Source: Prevotella sp. (GTDB lineage Bacteria; Bacillota_I; Bacilli_A; ML615J-28; CAG-313). From it: a DNA stretch of 64,000 nt. Below the pieces are notes generated by a model. The model was not told the origin of the DNA, searched no databases, and saw only the letters and a list, made by a program, of their open reading frames with translations. The stretch spans positions 1 to 64,000 of the forward strand of contig JAMPDF010000001.1 in assembly GCA_023665755.1 (NCBI GenBank), in the 5' to 3' direction. Below are positions 17,500-26,834 of the stretch, one piece after another. How positions within the stretch are numbered: position 1 is the first letter of the stretch; each line of letters starts with the position of its first letter. The translations under genes and the position numbers were made by a program.

Positions 17500-17508
17500 G
17501 TAACAAAA

Positions 17509-17600
17509 TGCATCATCCTTGTTATAAGTAGACATAGGTATTGATACACTGAAAAAAGTGCCGTCAATACCTTTTTTCTTTACAAAATAGGGTAAAAACA
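17509..17600 (+). repeat. Terminator-bearing repeat, copy 2
   Basis: Shares AAAATGCAT..TCCTTGTTATAAGTA and the hairpin AGGTATTGA (17536-17544) / TCAATACCT (17564-17572) plus T-run with copies 1 and 3. It starts 10 bases after the AraC-GyrI stop and would terminate that gene. Confidence 0.75.
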
Positions 17601-17742
17601 TTTAAAAATGACAATATTTGGCTTAAATTTGGATAGTATTGACTTATTTTTGCGATACAAGGTAGATTTATAAGTACAATTTTACAAGCAAACGCAGAAG
17701 AAACAAAATATCCAAGTCATAAATTGAAAATAATTATATCAA

Positions 17743-17880
17743 TTACATAACAACAAAGACTATGGTAAAATGTGGATGTAGGTAAAAAACACTTAGATAG
17801 TTTGTATTATCTAAGGGAAAAACAAAACACAGCATCAGAATTTACAATCTCCTCCGTAGGCAAAACGAGGGGGGGATTTT
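17743..17880 (+). promoter_or_regulatory. Promoter and hairpin leader of a dead lipoprotein gene
   Basis: TTACAT at 17743-17748 and TAAAAT at 17766-17771 are 17 bases apart. The leader then holds a hairpin (CTTAGATA 17792-17799 with TATCTAAG 17808-17815) and an imperfect C/G-rich hairpin around 17848-17878 ending in TTTT. It precedes the decayed lipoprotein at 17920 and could have been an attenuator-like leader. No known riboswitch class is recognised. Confidence 0.4.
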
Positions 17881-17919
17881 GCTTATCAAAACATATCTCA
17901 AAGTAAGGAGGAAATGAGA

Positions 17920-18420
17920 ATGTTCAAACGAAAATTTATCAAATTGTTTTCATGTTAGGGATAATATTTTTGTTTTTTTAACTTTTAGCTGCTCAAATCA
18001 GAATTCATATAAAAATAGTGAATATAATGCCATATTAGTTGCTCAGCCAGTAGGCTTTTCTAGTTGTATAATAAATTTTAAAGTAGAAATCAAAAATAAT
18101 AAATTAAATATAGATAATGAGGAAGTAGGCACTCTATCTAATGGAAAAATAAGCCAAGATAATTGGAAGAATTCAAGTGATTATGAAATTTTTCAGAATG
18201 TGGAATTTGCAGATTTAATGAATATTGAAAAGTGCTTTGTAATAGAGAGCAAAACGGACATCAATGGGGCAGATTACTTTTATTTAATTACAAATGCGAA
18301 TGACCAATATCTTTTATTTGTATCAAAAGTGAAGAGTATGTAGGAATATTTAAGGTTTATTTATTAAATGGCAATGATTCACTTGCATTAAGTGCATATA
18401 AAATGGAAGAGCAATCATAG
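17920..18420 (+). pseudogene. Decayed lipoprotein gene
   Basis: The ATG at 17920 follows AAGGAGG and starts a signal-like peptide that soon hits TAG. After frame shifts the lipobox region FSCSNQ and a long coding stretch (DNEEVGTLSNGKISQDNW, FADLMNIEKCFVIES) are read to about 18340. A further shift then restores the ending VYLLNGNDSLALSAYK to the stop at 18418. At least two frameshifts and one stop show the gene is dead. The family is not recognised. Confidence 0.75.
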
Positions 18421-18560
18421 TGTTCCTGAAAAATTGCTAAGAAAGAACTTGTTACGGAAAAAGAACACTACAAAAAAAGTATATTTAAGCGTATATCGAT
18501 TTATTTTAAGAAACTATTTAAATAATTAAATTTCAATTTGTAGGGATGGACATTTGTATC

Positions 18561-18640
18561 AAAATGCATAGTCCTTGTTATAAGTAAAATAGGTATTGAT
18601 AAACTGAAAAAGTGTCGTCAATCCTTTTTTTGCTGCAAAA
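18561..18640 (+). repeat. Terminator-bearing repeat, copy 3
   Basis: Contains AAAATGCATAGTCCTTGTTATAAGTA and AGGTATTGATA, but the right arm reads TCAATCCT, so one base is lost from the stem compared with the other copies. Left of it the sequence CAATTTGTAGGGATGGACAT matches the start of the phased array beside copy 1. Confidence 0.7.
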
Positions 18641-18718
18641 ATGGAAAAAATTAGATTATTTCGATCACATTTTCAAGTAAAAATTACGAGCAAACGTGGG
18701 CAAAACACAACCACAATT

Positions 18719-18746
18719 TAACGATTAAAGGACAAAATAATGATTT
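18719..18746. repeat. Two-copy relic of the TAACGATTA array
   Basis: TAACGATTA at 18719 and TAATGATTT at 18738, linked by AAGGACAAAA, repeat the pattern seen at 26-97. It looks like a decayed end of the same kind of element. Confidence 0.5.
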
Positions 18747-19722
18747 AAAAAGTGTAGAACCATTAAAGTTTAAAGTTGTCGGAATTTTGCAAAGTAAATT
18801 ACAATATTGTTTTCCCGATTCCTTTACGATTATGAGCGAGATCCGCATATAGCCACACAATTTCATCATCGTTTTAAGCAACGTAAACATCATTAATTGA
18901 ATAGTTTTTCATGATTAGTAACTATAGTAAATGGAATAAAAACTTTTGATAAATTTGCAAAAAAGGAACCTTACTAACGAGGCTCTATTTTGATATTTGT
19001 TGCATTATGTTATACTTTTATCTTTATGGTCTATTGTATAGGTTGGATTCTAATTTACTTCAAAAGAAGAACTTGTATTTTTACAAATCTTTTTTGACTT
19101 GTAAAAATAATTATAGGATATTTTAATTCTTTTTACGGACGGTGTTTGTAAGTAGAACCCAAAACATACATTAAAAATAAATAGATTTTTAATGGTATTT
19201 ATCTTATTATCCTACTTAAAAAACAATAATTATTCGATGATTTTTACATTATGTAATAGTGTATATATTCAAAATATGGGAACAATATTTGATTAAAAAT
19301 TGATAAATCAAGGATAAAATTTTAGAATATAAATTCATTTTTCATCCTTGGTAAAAAAATATAGGAAAAAAATCAATAAATAACAAATATAAGTGATATA
19401 TGGTTCATAGGATGAATTGTTTTGGAGTTTGGTTATTTTTGGTCTAAAGCCGAATAAAAAGATAAAATGAGTATTTATGATAGAAAAGGCAGATTTTTGA
19501 AGATTCATGTTGATGATTGCTAAAATTCGACAGATTTATGCAAACTTATAAAGTATAATGAAATAACAAGATGGTGGACTTCTTATCTTTTTCTGTAGCA
19601 ATAGATGAGACAACAAAAAGGAACAAATGGAATAATCATTGATTTATAGAAAGAGATAGTTTTGTTCGAAATAGATTAGAAACATCATTTTGTAGGCAAA
19701 AGATAGAAATAGGGGGGATAAT
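18747..19722. other. Long non-coding stretch before the HD gene
   Basis: No gene is supported in about 975 bases; all frames are short. Visible signals are a short inverted repeat CAAGGAT (19309-19315) / ATCCTTG (19344-19350), a TATAAT at 19554-19559 without a good -35, and a reverse Spo0A-box-like TTCGACA at 19527. It is probably eroded accessory DNA plus the promoter region of the HD-CYTH pair. Confidence 0.5.
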
Positions 19723-22059
19723 ATGCGAGTCAAAGAAGAAAAAATATTTATGGATTCCGTGCACGGATATATTAGTATTCCAAAATGCTTTGTAAAATAT
19801 ATCATTGATACAGCGTATTTCCAAAGATTAAGAAATATTGATCAAACAGGTATGAGAATTCTATTTCCCAATGCCAAGCACGATCGATTTTCGCATTCTT
19901 TAGGTGTTTTTTATCTAGGAAGAAAAGCTGTTTCAGCCTTGTGGAATAACTCAAGACAGATGATTGTAGAAAAGAGCCAAAATACGCAAAATGAAAAATT
20001 TAATAAGGAAGATTGGATATGTAATGAGGTATTGTTTTTACTAGCATGTTTATTGCATGATATTGGGCACACTCCTTTTTCTCATGCTTTAGAAGATTTA
20101 GTGTTTGAGAATACGCTAAAAGAATTAGATTTAGATATAGATGAGGAATTGAAGAAAAAATTATACGGAACAGCAAATCATACCAATCCTATCCAAGCGG
20201 CATCACATGAAAAAATGGGTGCATATCTTTTATTCAATGCCTTTTTTAGCAAACAAATTGAAAACGTATTGGTTGACTTAAGTAAGGAGGAATATTATAA
20301 AGGTATTTTTGCACATAGTGGAAGAAGCATACAAGATAATCTTGAAGACTATCTTTGTTTTATGGCCAGAATGATTTTAGGTTTGCCTTATGATATTGAA
20401 GAAAATGCTAGTGATGCATATGGCCTTCGAAATTGCTTTATCGAATTATTAAATAGCCCTAATTTTGATGTAGATAATTTAGATTACATTGTTCGAGATA
20501 CGCAAATGTCAGGTATACAAAACATTACAGTAGATATTGAGCGATTATTTCATTCTTTATGTATTGTAACCAAGACTAGCTATTGTGGAATAAAAATGCA
20601 ATCAGGATTTACTGCACCATTGAAAGAAACTATTGTAGAGGGTAAAAATACTAAATCTCAAAAATTAAAAGTAAAGGGAAATTTTGTGGGAGCTATATTG
20701 ATTCACCCTGAAACAAAAATAGTAGTAGAAAAGGGAAGTTACTTTAGTAGTCTAATGGGACACTCCAATAACAGTGTGAGAATAAGTATGGACTCAAATG
20801 AGTGTGCTCAATTTGCTAGTTATACGGACATTGAAATTGATTCAGAAAAAATAAATATAGCGTCGGAAGAAAATTCGAATAAAAAGATTTATCCTCAGAA
20901 TAATCGAAATTCTTTCTACTGTAAAATTGAAAATGCTGAAATCATTACAGATTTTGCTTTTACAACAAAAGAGGAGGTCATACTTACATTTAAAAATGAG
21001 TGTACATTACAAATCAATGGCGCATTTCAGGTGGTTTCTTCAATTAGTGTCCAAAATGTCGAAGTTTTTCCCAATAGTTATATCGATGAAATTGTGATTT
21101 TGGATAAGAAAGAAAATACCAATCATAATTTAGCCAATCATAAACGAATCGAGTATGCCATAGGATTTAGAAAACAAGCGATTAATGTGATTGCGAATGT
21201 TTTAGAGGCAAGAAATTATTTGTATCTTTGGATATATGCTCATCATAAAGTGGTGTATTATGCTAATTTTCTAATACCAGTACTTGCAAAAGAGATATTT
21301 TCCTTTGATTTAAGCAGTAAAATCTGGAATTTAGAGTATAATTCGCTTAAATATTTAGATGATATCTATTTTTGGACTATCATTAAGGAAATCGATTATA
21401 GTCAGAATACAATTTTATCCAAGGATAGTCAATTGAAAAAGGAAATTGGCAAACTTATTCAAGAATTGATGGAAAGAAAATATAAATATAGTTTATACAA
21501 GTCATTAGCTGAATTTGATCTTTTCTTTGAACAAACTACAAATGAGCAGATGACTAAAATTGTCAATATCCTAAGAAAACAAACCGATGAAGCTATGCCC
21601 CATTTATGCCAGCGTATGGGAAAAGCAGAGGATAAGGAATATATTGCGGGATATGTAGACAATACATTTATCGAAAAAATCAATTATCATTTGCAAGATA
21701 AATTTCCTACACTTCGATTAAGGACTTTGCTATATGTCTTTGTAGAGTATAAGATGAAAACACTAAAGACAGAAAAAATATACATCAATATGGGAGATAA
21801 AGTAGTGACGATGTCAGATATACATTTGCTAGAAAAACAATCTAAAGCCAATGAAGACCACAAAAATTATTTTTATTTGTATTATGAAATAGAGGAGATA
21901 CAAATTGGAAATGAGAAAAATGAAAGTGAAGAAATTGAAATAAAGATAAATGGTGGAGAAAATAACACTACAGAAGAACCAGAAAAAACATATAAAATAG
22001 AACTTGGTCAAGTAATTAGAAATGTTTTGACAGATGAATCTAAAAATAGGAAGGAGTAA
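19723..22059 (+). CDS. HD-domain phosphohydrolase (dNTPase-like) with a large insertion
   Basis: The N-terminus matches HD-superfamily nucleotide phosphohydrolases (COG1078 / SAMHD1-like): DSVHGYISIP, RFSHSLGV with a metal-ligand His near residue 58, and LLHDIGHTPFSH with the HD pair at residues 112-113. The later family region (RKQAINVIANVLEARNYLYLW ... YAHHKVVYY in outline) appears only after residue 480. About 200 residues of unrelated, beta-rich sequence are inserted between. The total of 778 residues is about twice the usual length. Such enzymes hydrolyse dNTPs or other phosphoesters. It forms an operon with a CYTH protein five bases downstream. Substrate is unknown. Confidence 0.85.
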   Translation: MRVKEEKIFMDSVHGYISIPKCFVKYIIDTAYFQRLRNIDQTGMRILFPNAKHDRFSHSLGVFYLGRKAVSALWNNSRQMIVEKSQNTQNEKFNKEDWICNEVLFLLACLLHDIGHTPFSHALEDLVFENTLKELDLDIDEELKKKLYGTANHTNPIQAASHEKMGAYLLFNAFFSKQIENVLVDLSKEEYYKGIFAHSGRSIQDNLEDYLCFMARMILGLPYDIEENASDAYGLRNCFIELLNSPNFDVDNLDYIVRDTQMSGIQNITVDIERLFHSLCIVTKTSYCGIKMQSGFTAPLKETIVEGKNTKSQKLKVKGNFVGAILIHPETKIVVEKGSYFSSLMGHSNNSVRISMDSNECAQFASYTDIEIDSEKINIASEENSNKKIYPQNNRNSFYCKIENAEIITDFAFTTKEEVILTFKNECTLQINGAFQVVSSISVQNVEVFPNSYIDEIVILDKKENTNHNLANHKRIEYAIGFRKQAINVIANVLEARNYLYLWIYAHHKVVYYANFLIPVLAKEIFSFDLSSKIWNLEYNSLKYLDDIYFWTIIKEIDYSQNTILSKDSQLKKEIGKLIQELMERKYKYSLYKSLAEFDLFFEQTTNEQMTKIVNILRKQTDEAMPHLCQRMGKAEDKEYIAGYVDNTFIEKINYHLQDKFPTLRLRTLLYVFVEYKMKTLKTEKIYINMGDKVVTMSDIHLLEKQSKANEDHKNYFYLYYEIEEIQIGNEKNESEEIEIKINGGENNTTEEPEKTYKIELGQVIRNVLTDESKNRKE

Positions 22060-22064
22060 TCAAA

Positions 22065-22565
22065 ATGGAAATTGAAAGAAAATTTTTTATTGAAGAAAAT
22101 CAAAATATGCCAAATTTAATGCATTTTCAACATTGCCGAATAGAACAATATTATTTAACAATACAACCAGAGATTAGGCTAAGACGCATATCGACTCATC
22201 AAGATCATTGTGTAATAACAGTAAAAGGTGAGGGAACGCTAGAAAGGGAAGAAACAGAATTTGAGATTTCAAAAGACGTATTTGAAAATTTGCAAAAAGC
22301 AAAAATGGGTAATATGATTCAAAAAACGAGGTACCAAATTCCATTAGACAATGATTTGATTGCAGAATTAGACATTTATGAAGGTGATCTTACAGGATTG
22401 AAGACCGTTGAAGTTGAGTTTCTTTCTTTAGATGCTGCGGCAGACTTTTCCAATCATCTTCCGAAATGGTTTGGAAAAGAAATCACAGAAAATAAACAAT
22501 ATAAGAATAAATATTTAGCTTGTACTAGTGCTTTAGAAAATATTCAATCAAAACCATACGCATAA
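22065..22565 (+). CDS. CYTH-domain triphosphate tunnel protein
   Basis: The protein begins EIERKF, the ExExK signature of CYTH enzymes, and continues with charged beta strands typical of the tunnel (RLRRIS, CVITVKGEG, REETEFEI, ELDIYEG, EVEFLS). CYTH proteins bind and cleave triphosphates (thiamine triphosphatase, inorganic triphosphatase, class IV adenylate cyclase). At 166 residues it is a single domain of normal size. It starts five bases after the HD gene behind AAGGAG and is followed by a terminator, so the two form a closed two-gene unit whose products may act on the same triphosphate. The exact substrate cannot be read. Confidence 0.85.
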   Translation: MEIERKFFIEENQNMPNLMHFQHCRIEQYYLTIQPEIRLRRISTHQDHCVITVKGEGTLEREETEFEISKDVFENLQKAKMGNMIQKTRYQIPLDNDLIAELDIYEGDLTGLKTVEVEFLSLDAAADFSNHLPKWFGKEITENKQYKNKYLACTSALENIQSKPYA

Positions 22566-22576
22566 ATAGTTATGAA

Positions 22577-22604
22577 AAATCTCATCAAAATGATGAGGTT
22601 TTTT
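22577..22604 (+). terminator. Terminator after the HD-CYTH pair
   Basis: CTCATCA (22581-22587), loop AAA, TGATGAG (22591-22597), then GTTTTTT. Confidence 0.85.
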
Positions 22605-22653
22605 AATGAAATATGATATAATATAACCGAATATACAATGAAAGGAAATATAT

Positions 22654-23847
22654 ATGGAAAGAAAAAGTGGAACTATATCTAGAGGGATTCGTTGTCCGAT
22701 TATCAAAGAAGGGGATGATTTAGTCAATATTGTTGTAGATAGTGTACTAGATGCTGCAAAATCTGAGGGCTTTGTTTTGAAAGATAGAGATGTGGTGGGA
22801 ATTACAGAATCCATTGTAGCTAGAGCTCAAGGTAATTATGCTACGATTGATGATATAGCTACAGATGTAAGAAGGAAATGTACAAATGCTACAGTAGGGG
22901 TTATTTTCCCTATTCTATCTAGAAATCGCTTTGCCATTGTTCTAAAAGGAATCGCAAGAGGCGTAAAAAAAATTGTATTGATGCTCAATTATCCAAGCGA
23001 TGAAGTAGGGAATGCCTTGTTGAAAATAGAGCAATTGGATGAAAAAAATATCAATCCATATAGTGACATCCTCACATTGCAAGAATATCGGACGCTATTT
23101 GGCCATTCCAAACATGAATTTACAGGTGTAGATTACATTGATTATTACATTGATTTGATTCAAAATGAGGGAACTGATGTTGAAGTCATTTTTGCTAACC
23201 AAGCTAAAACGATTTTAGAATATACAGATACGATTATTACATGTGATATCCATACAAGACAAAGAACCAAAAGCATACTCACTAAGCTTGGAGCAAAAAC
23301 TGTCCTAGGTTTAGACGATATTTTAGATCAATCCATTCAGGGAAGTGGCTATAATGCTATATATGGTCTTTTGGGATCAAATAAAGCGACGGAAACACAA
23401 ATCAAATTATTCCCTCGTGATGGTCAGTATTTGGTAGAAAAGATACAAAACTGTTTTCTTGAACAAACTGGAAAGCATATTGAGGTAATGGTATATGGAG
23501 ATGGGGCGTTCAAAGATCCACAAGGAAAAATTTGGGAGTTAGCTGATCCGGTTGTTTCACCATTTTATACAAAAGGATTAGTAGGTACACCAAATGAATT
23601 GAAATTGAAATATCTAGCGGACAATGATTTTAAGGATTTAAAAGGTCAAGAATTGAAAGAAGCCATTGAGAAAACTATTGCTACCAAACAAGAGTGTTTG
23701 ATGGGAAACATGGCATCACAAGGAACTACACCTAGACAAATTACTGATTTATTGGGTTCACTTTGTGATTTGACAAGTGGTTCTGGTGATAAAGGAACTC
23801 CTGTTGTACTTGTTCAAGGTTATTTTGATCACTATGCAAAGCAGTAA
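22654..23847 (+). CDS. CofE-like (coenzyme F420 gamma-glutamyl ligase family) protein
   Basis: The 397-residue protein resembles the CofE family: an early IRCPIIKEGDDL segment, VVGITESIVARAQG near residue 50, and a glycine-rich DGAFKDP region near residue 285. CofE adds glutamates to F420, but most Bacillota that carry such a gene do not make F420, so the true substrate here is probably another metabolite. No other F420 gene is in the window. It sits alone between terminator and a membrane-protein gene, with ATATAAT-type promoter sequence at about 22615-22625. The family call is good; the reaction is uncertain. Confidence 0.7.
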   Translation: MERKSGTISRGIRCPIIKEGDDLVNIVVDSVLDAAKSEGFVLKDRDVVGITESIVARAQGNYATIDDIATDVRRKCTNATVGVIFPILSRNRFAIVLKGIARGVKKIVLMLNYPSDEVGNALLKIEQLDEKNINPYSDILTLQEYRTLFGHSKHEFTGVDYIDYYIDLIQNEGTDVEVIFANQAKTILEYTDTIITCDIHTRQRTKSILTKLGAKTVLGLDDILDQSIQGSGYNAIYGLLGSNKATETQIKLFPRDGQYLVEKIQNCFLEQTGKHIEVMVYGDGAFKDPQGKIWELADPVVSPFYTKGLVGTPNELKLKYLADNDFKDLKGQELKEAIEKTIATKQECLMGNMASQGTTPRQITDLLGSLCDLTSGSGDKGTPVVLVQGYFDHYAKQ

Positions 23848-23992
23848 GTCCTTAGAATCGATTGGTGTAAATAAATAAAACCATAGCGAATGATTATTTT
23901 TTAATTTAAGAGGGTATAAAAAGAATTCGTTTTACCCAAACTAAAGATAAGAGAAGGAATAAAAAATCTTATTACTACAAGGAGGTAGTCTA

Positions 23993-24382
23993 ATGAAATT
24001 ACGATGGTTATTTCGTTTATCTAATAATATTGCTGATGCTAGACGTATTAAAGGAAATGCTGAGAAACAATCTAAGAGTATGCGATTTGGAGTAAGATCG
24101 ATAATTTGTTCCCTGCTATCCCTACCATTTAGTGGGTTAATTTTTCTTTTTCTACAGTCCCTTTCTTCCAATAATTTTATTCTCATTATAGGAGGAATTC
24201 TATTTGGACTTGTTTTGGGTGCTGGTGGTACGATTGCTTTACTCTACCATGCTATCAAAAATTGGGCATTGCAATTGTATATCAATAAAAGACCAATCGG
24301 ATGGGTTGCTTTATCTATTTCAATCATTAGTTTGATTGGATGTATTGGAATCGTGCTATATACTCTTCAAGTTTTTAGTTAG
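23993..24382 (+). CDS. Small membrane protein, three helices
   Basis: The 129-residue protein has a basic N-terminus followed by hydrophobic segments at about 33-55, 62-85 and 103-127. It starts behind a strong AAGGAGG site and ends before a terminator, so it is a single gene. I do not recognise the family. Confidence 0.7.
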   Translation: MKLRWLFRLSNNIADARRIKGNAEKQSKSMRFGVRSIICSLLSLPFSGLIFLFLQSLSSNNFILIIGGILFGLVLGAGGTIALLYHAIKNWALQLYINKRPIGWVALSISIISLIGCIGIVLYTLQVFS

Positions 24383-24430
24383 GGCAATAGATTATTGATA
24401 TCTCATATGCATAAAGAAAAATCAAATGGT

Positions 24431-24461
24431 AAGTGATGCTTGTGTAGCATCACTTATTTTT
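24431..24461 (+). terminator. Terminator after the small membrane protein
   Basis: A 10-bp perfect stem AAGTGATGCT / AGCATCACTT with loop TGTGT is followed by ATTTTT. Confidence 0.9.
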
Positions 24462-24595
24462 CATTGTGTTTGCTATCAATGGAAATAAGTTTAACTATTT
24501 TAAATCACATATAAGAGGAAAGATATGGTATAATAGAAGCATAAGCTAGCAGGATATATGCTATGTGAGTAATCGATAATAAAGGAGAAGAAAAA

Positions 24596-25234
24596 ATGGA
24601 AAAAAGAAGTAAAACAATAAAGATGAATCCTGATTGGTATGTACCGATTATTCTTTTGATTGTAGGAATATTCGTATACACAGTATACTGGATAACAAAG
24701 TCCTTTCAAATCATCCCTTTGTTGGAAATACTAGGATGTTGGTTAGTTTCTCTCATTATTCCTATTTTAAATATGAAAGTAAAACATCGTTGCTCAATAA
24801 CGATCAATGTATTAATAGCCATTTTGATAGTAATAGGCGGATATTTGGGTGGTGCATTGGCTTTTTATGACCGATTTGCTTACTGGGATACCTTTTGCCA
24901 CACTTTTTTTGGTATAGTAAGTGGAGCTATATTTATTTATTTGATTCACCTATTTGAAGTGGAGCGAATGAATCTTTTTGCAATTGCACTGTTTGAACTT
25001 GCTTTTACCTTAGGACTTGCGGGAATATGGGAATTGTTTGAATTTGCTTGCGATTGCATGCTTGATACCGATTTTCAAAAGATAGCGCTCTCCCTAGAAC
25101 AAGGTAGACTACCTCAATGGGATACAATGATGGATATGCTTGTTGCTTTTTTAGGGTCCATTATACATTATGTGTGGTACATCGTTTATAGGCAAATAAG
25201 ACTTAGAAAAAATAAAGCAAATGGGATAAATTGA
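24596..25234 (+). CDS. YjdF/DUF2238-like membrane protein
   Basis: The 212-residue protein has about six hydrophobic segments and the sparse polar residues of the DUF2238 family: WDTFCHTFFG in one loop, GIWELFEF (paired Glu) in a helix, and QWDTMMDM near residue 178. A TATAAT at 24529-24534 and an AAAGGAG site precede it. Members are uncharacterised integral membrane proteins. The assignment is by motif pattern. Confidence 0.65.
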   Translation: MEKRSKTIKMNPDWYVPIILLIVGIFVYTVYWITKSFQIIPLLEILGCWLVSLIIPILNMKVKHRCSITINVLIAILIVIGGYLGGALAFYDRFAYWDTFCHTFFGIVSGAIFIYLIHLFEVERMNLFAIALFELAFTLGLAGIWELFEFACDCMLDTDFQKIALSLEQGRLPQWDTMMDMLVAFLGSIIHYVWYIVYRQIRLRKNKANGIN

Positions 25235-25340
25235 TGGATAAAGAAGATGAGTGTTGGGTTTTAGTAAATAAAAATAAAACTATATAGGTGTGTGAAATCA
25301 TTATAATAAGCTGTATGAATAATTTTTTATAGGTGTTGTC

Positions 25341-25372
25341 AAAATATCTACTATTGAATAGTAGATATTTTT
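25341..25372 (+). terminator. Terminator after the YjdF-like gene
   Basis: AATATCTACTA (25343-25353), loop TTGAA, TAGTAGATATT (25359-25369), then TTT. Confidence 0.8.
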
Positions 25373-25396
25373 GATATGGAGAGAAAAAGTTTTTAC

Positions 25397-25413
25397 TGTC
25401 GAAAAAAGTCGAA
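25397..25413 (+). promoter_or_regulatory. Tandem Spo0A-box-like sites
   Basis: TGTCGAA at 25397-25403 and AGTCGAA at 25407-25413 start exactly 10 bases apart and end 19 bases before a -35 element. TGTCGAA is the consensus of the Spo0A box of spore formers. The same pair with the same spacing occurs at 28297-28313. Confidence 0.55.
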
Positions 25414-25432
25414 TGCAAATTTCATGCTTTAC

Positions 25433-25461
25433 TTGAAAATAATGGCGAAAAAAAGTATAAT
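25433..25461 (+). promoter_or_regulatory. Sigma-A promoter of the MATE gene
   Basis: TTGAAA (25433-25438), 17-base spacer, TATAAT (25456-25461). Confidence 0.8.
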
Positions 25462-25517
25462 TAGTAAAGATTCGTGTAAACATTCATTGAATAAAGGTAT
25501 AAGAAAAAGGGGGACAT

Positions 25518-26834
25518 ATGAAACAATGTATGAAAAAATTAAAGACTTTTGATTGGAAACTATTTATTGCCTTATCTATACTCGCGCTATTTCCTGCGAT
25601 TTACCAAATGATAAGAACTGCTCTTATCTCGACTAGTATTTCTACAGAGGCCTTTGACGTGATCGGTCAAATGGAGTGGTTTGATTTGATTAATGAAACG
25701 TTACAAGCTTTTTTGATTGTACCATTATACGCTACTTTTAATCCATTGTACAAAGAAGGAAAAAATTTTCAAAAATGTGTATTTCAATTTGGCATTGTGG
25801 TCTTTTGCTTATATTTATTATTTTCAATAGGTGTTTTCATATATGGAAAATACCTTATTCTAGCGATGAATCCTGAAATGGTTAATTTACATATGGTAAA
25901 TCAATATTTGCAGCTTGAAACCATTGCTTTTTCAATTGGGATTCTCATCAGTTTTGTCAATGTTATCTTTGTAGTAGTAGGAAAATCAAAAAATATGTAT
26001 ATTATGCTTATTGTCAATTGTTTGTTACTAATTGTCTCAGATTTTTTGCTCATTCCCCACTGGGGCATCAATGGAGTAGCACTATCTAATGTAGTTACCA
26101 ATTGCATTATGGTAGGGGTTGGAATTGTTCTCTTATATTTGAACCATTTGTTTCAGATAGGTACTTTCAATAAAGACACATTGATGATGATGAAAAGTTG
26201 GAGTAAAATAGGATTATTTTCAGGCATGCAAGTATTGATAGATAATCTAGTCTATGCCCTAATGGTATGTAAAATGGTGAATATGGTTTCAGAACAAGGG
26301 AATTATTGGAATGCCAATAATTTTATTTGGGGATGGTTATTAATACCGATAACCGCATTAAGCGAAATTATCAAAAAGGATTGCAAAGAAGAAGATTTGA
26401 ATTTGAAACAACAACAATACCATATAATTACAGTAGGGGTATGCATACTTTGGGTATTAACTATCCCTCTATGGTATTTATATTATAAATATTGCAACCG
26501 ATTAGATAATTATACTGAGGTATTTTTAATTACTCTAAAATTATGTCCATTTTATATAGCTTATGCATTTGCCATGATACCTGATAGTATTTTTATTGGA
26601 AGAGGGAAAACAAGATATAATTTCATCAATTCTTTGATAATTAATATAGGCTATTATGGTATATTTTACATTTTATATCAAATGGGTATACTTACCATGA
26701 ACATGAATGTAATTATTTTAATGTTTGGTTTGGGTATGGTAGTTCATTTTGGGGTTTCTGTTTTTCAAAAAAGAATGTATTTTAAACAAGTATCTTATGT
26801 TAGAAATGTCGATAATACGATAAACTACAATTAG
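25518..26834 (+). CDS. MATE-family efflux transporter
   Basis: MATE proteins export cationic drugs or metabolites in exchange for Na+ or H+. The 438-residue protein has about twelve membrane helices in two related halves, with the family features LIPHWGINGVALSNV near residue 180 and a second-half counterpart. Length is normal. It is preceded by a good sigma-A promoter and tandem Spo0A-like boxes, so expression may depend on sporulation or transition state. The substrate cannot be read from sequence. Confidence 0.85.
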   Translation: MKQCMKKLKTFDWKLFIALSILALFPAIYQMIRTALISTSISTEAFDVIGQMEWFDLINETLQAFLIVPLYATFNPLYKEGKNFQKCVFQFGIVVFCLYLLFSIGVFIYGKYLILAMNPEMVNLHMVNQYLQLETIAFSIGILISFVNVIFVVVGKSKNMYIMLIVNCLLLIVSDFLLIPHWGINGVALSNVVTNCIMVGVGIVLLYLNHLFQIGTFNKDTLMMMKSWSKIGLFSGMQVLIDNLVYALMVCKMVNMVSEQGNYWNANNFIWGWLLIPITALSEIIKKDCKEEDLNLKQQQYHIITVGVCILWVLTIPLWYLYYKYCNRLDNYTEVFLITLKLCPFYIAYAFAMIPDSIFIGRGKTRYNFINSLIINIGYYGIFYILYQMGILTMNMNVIILMFGLGMVVHFGVSVFQKRMYFKQVSYVRNVDNTINYN

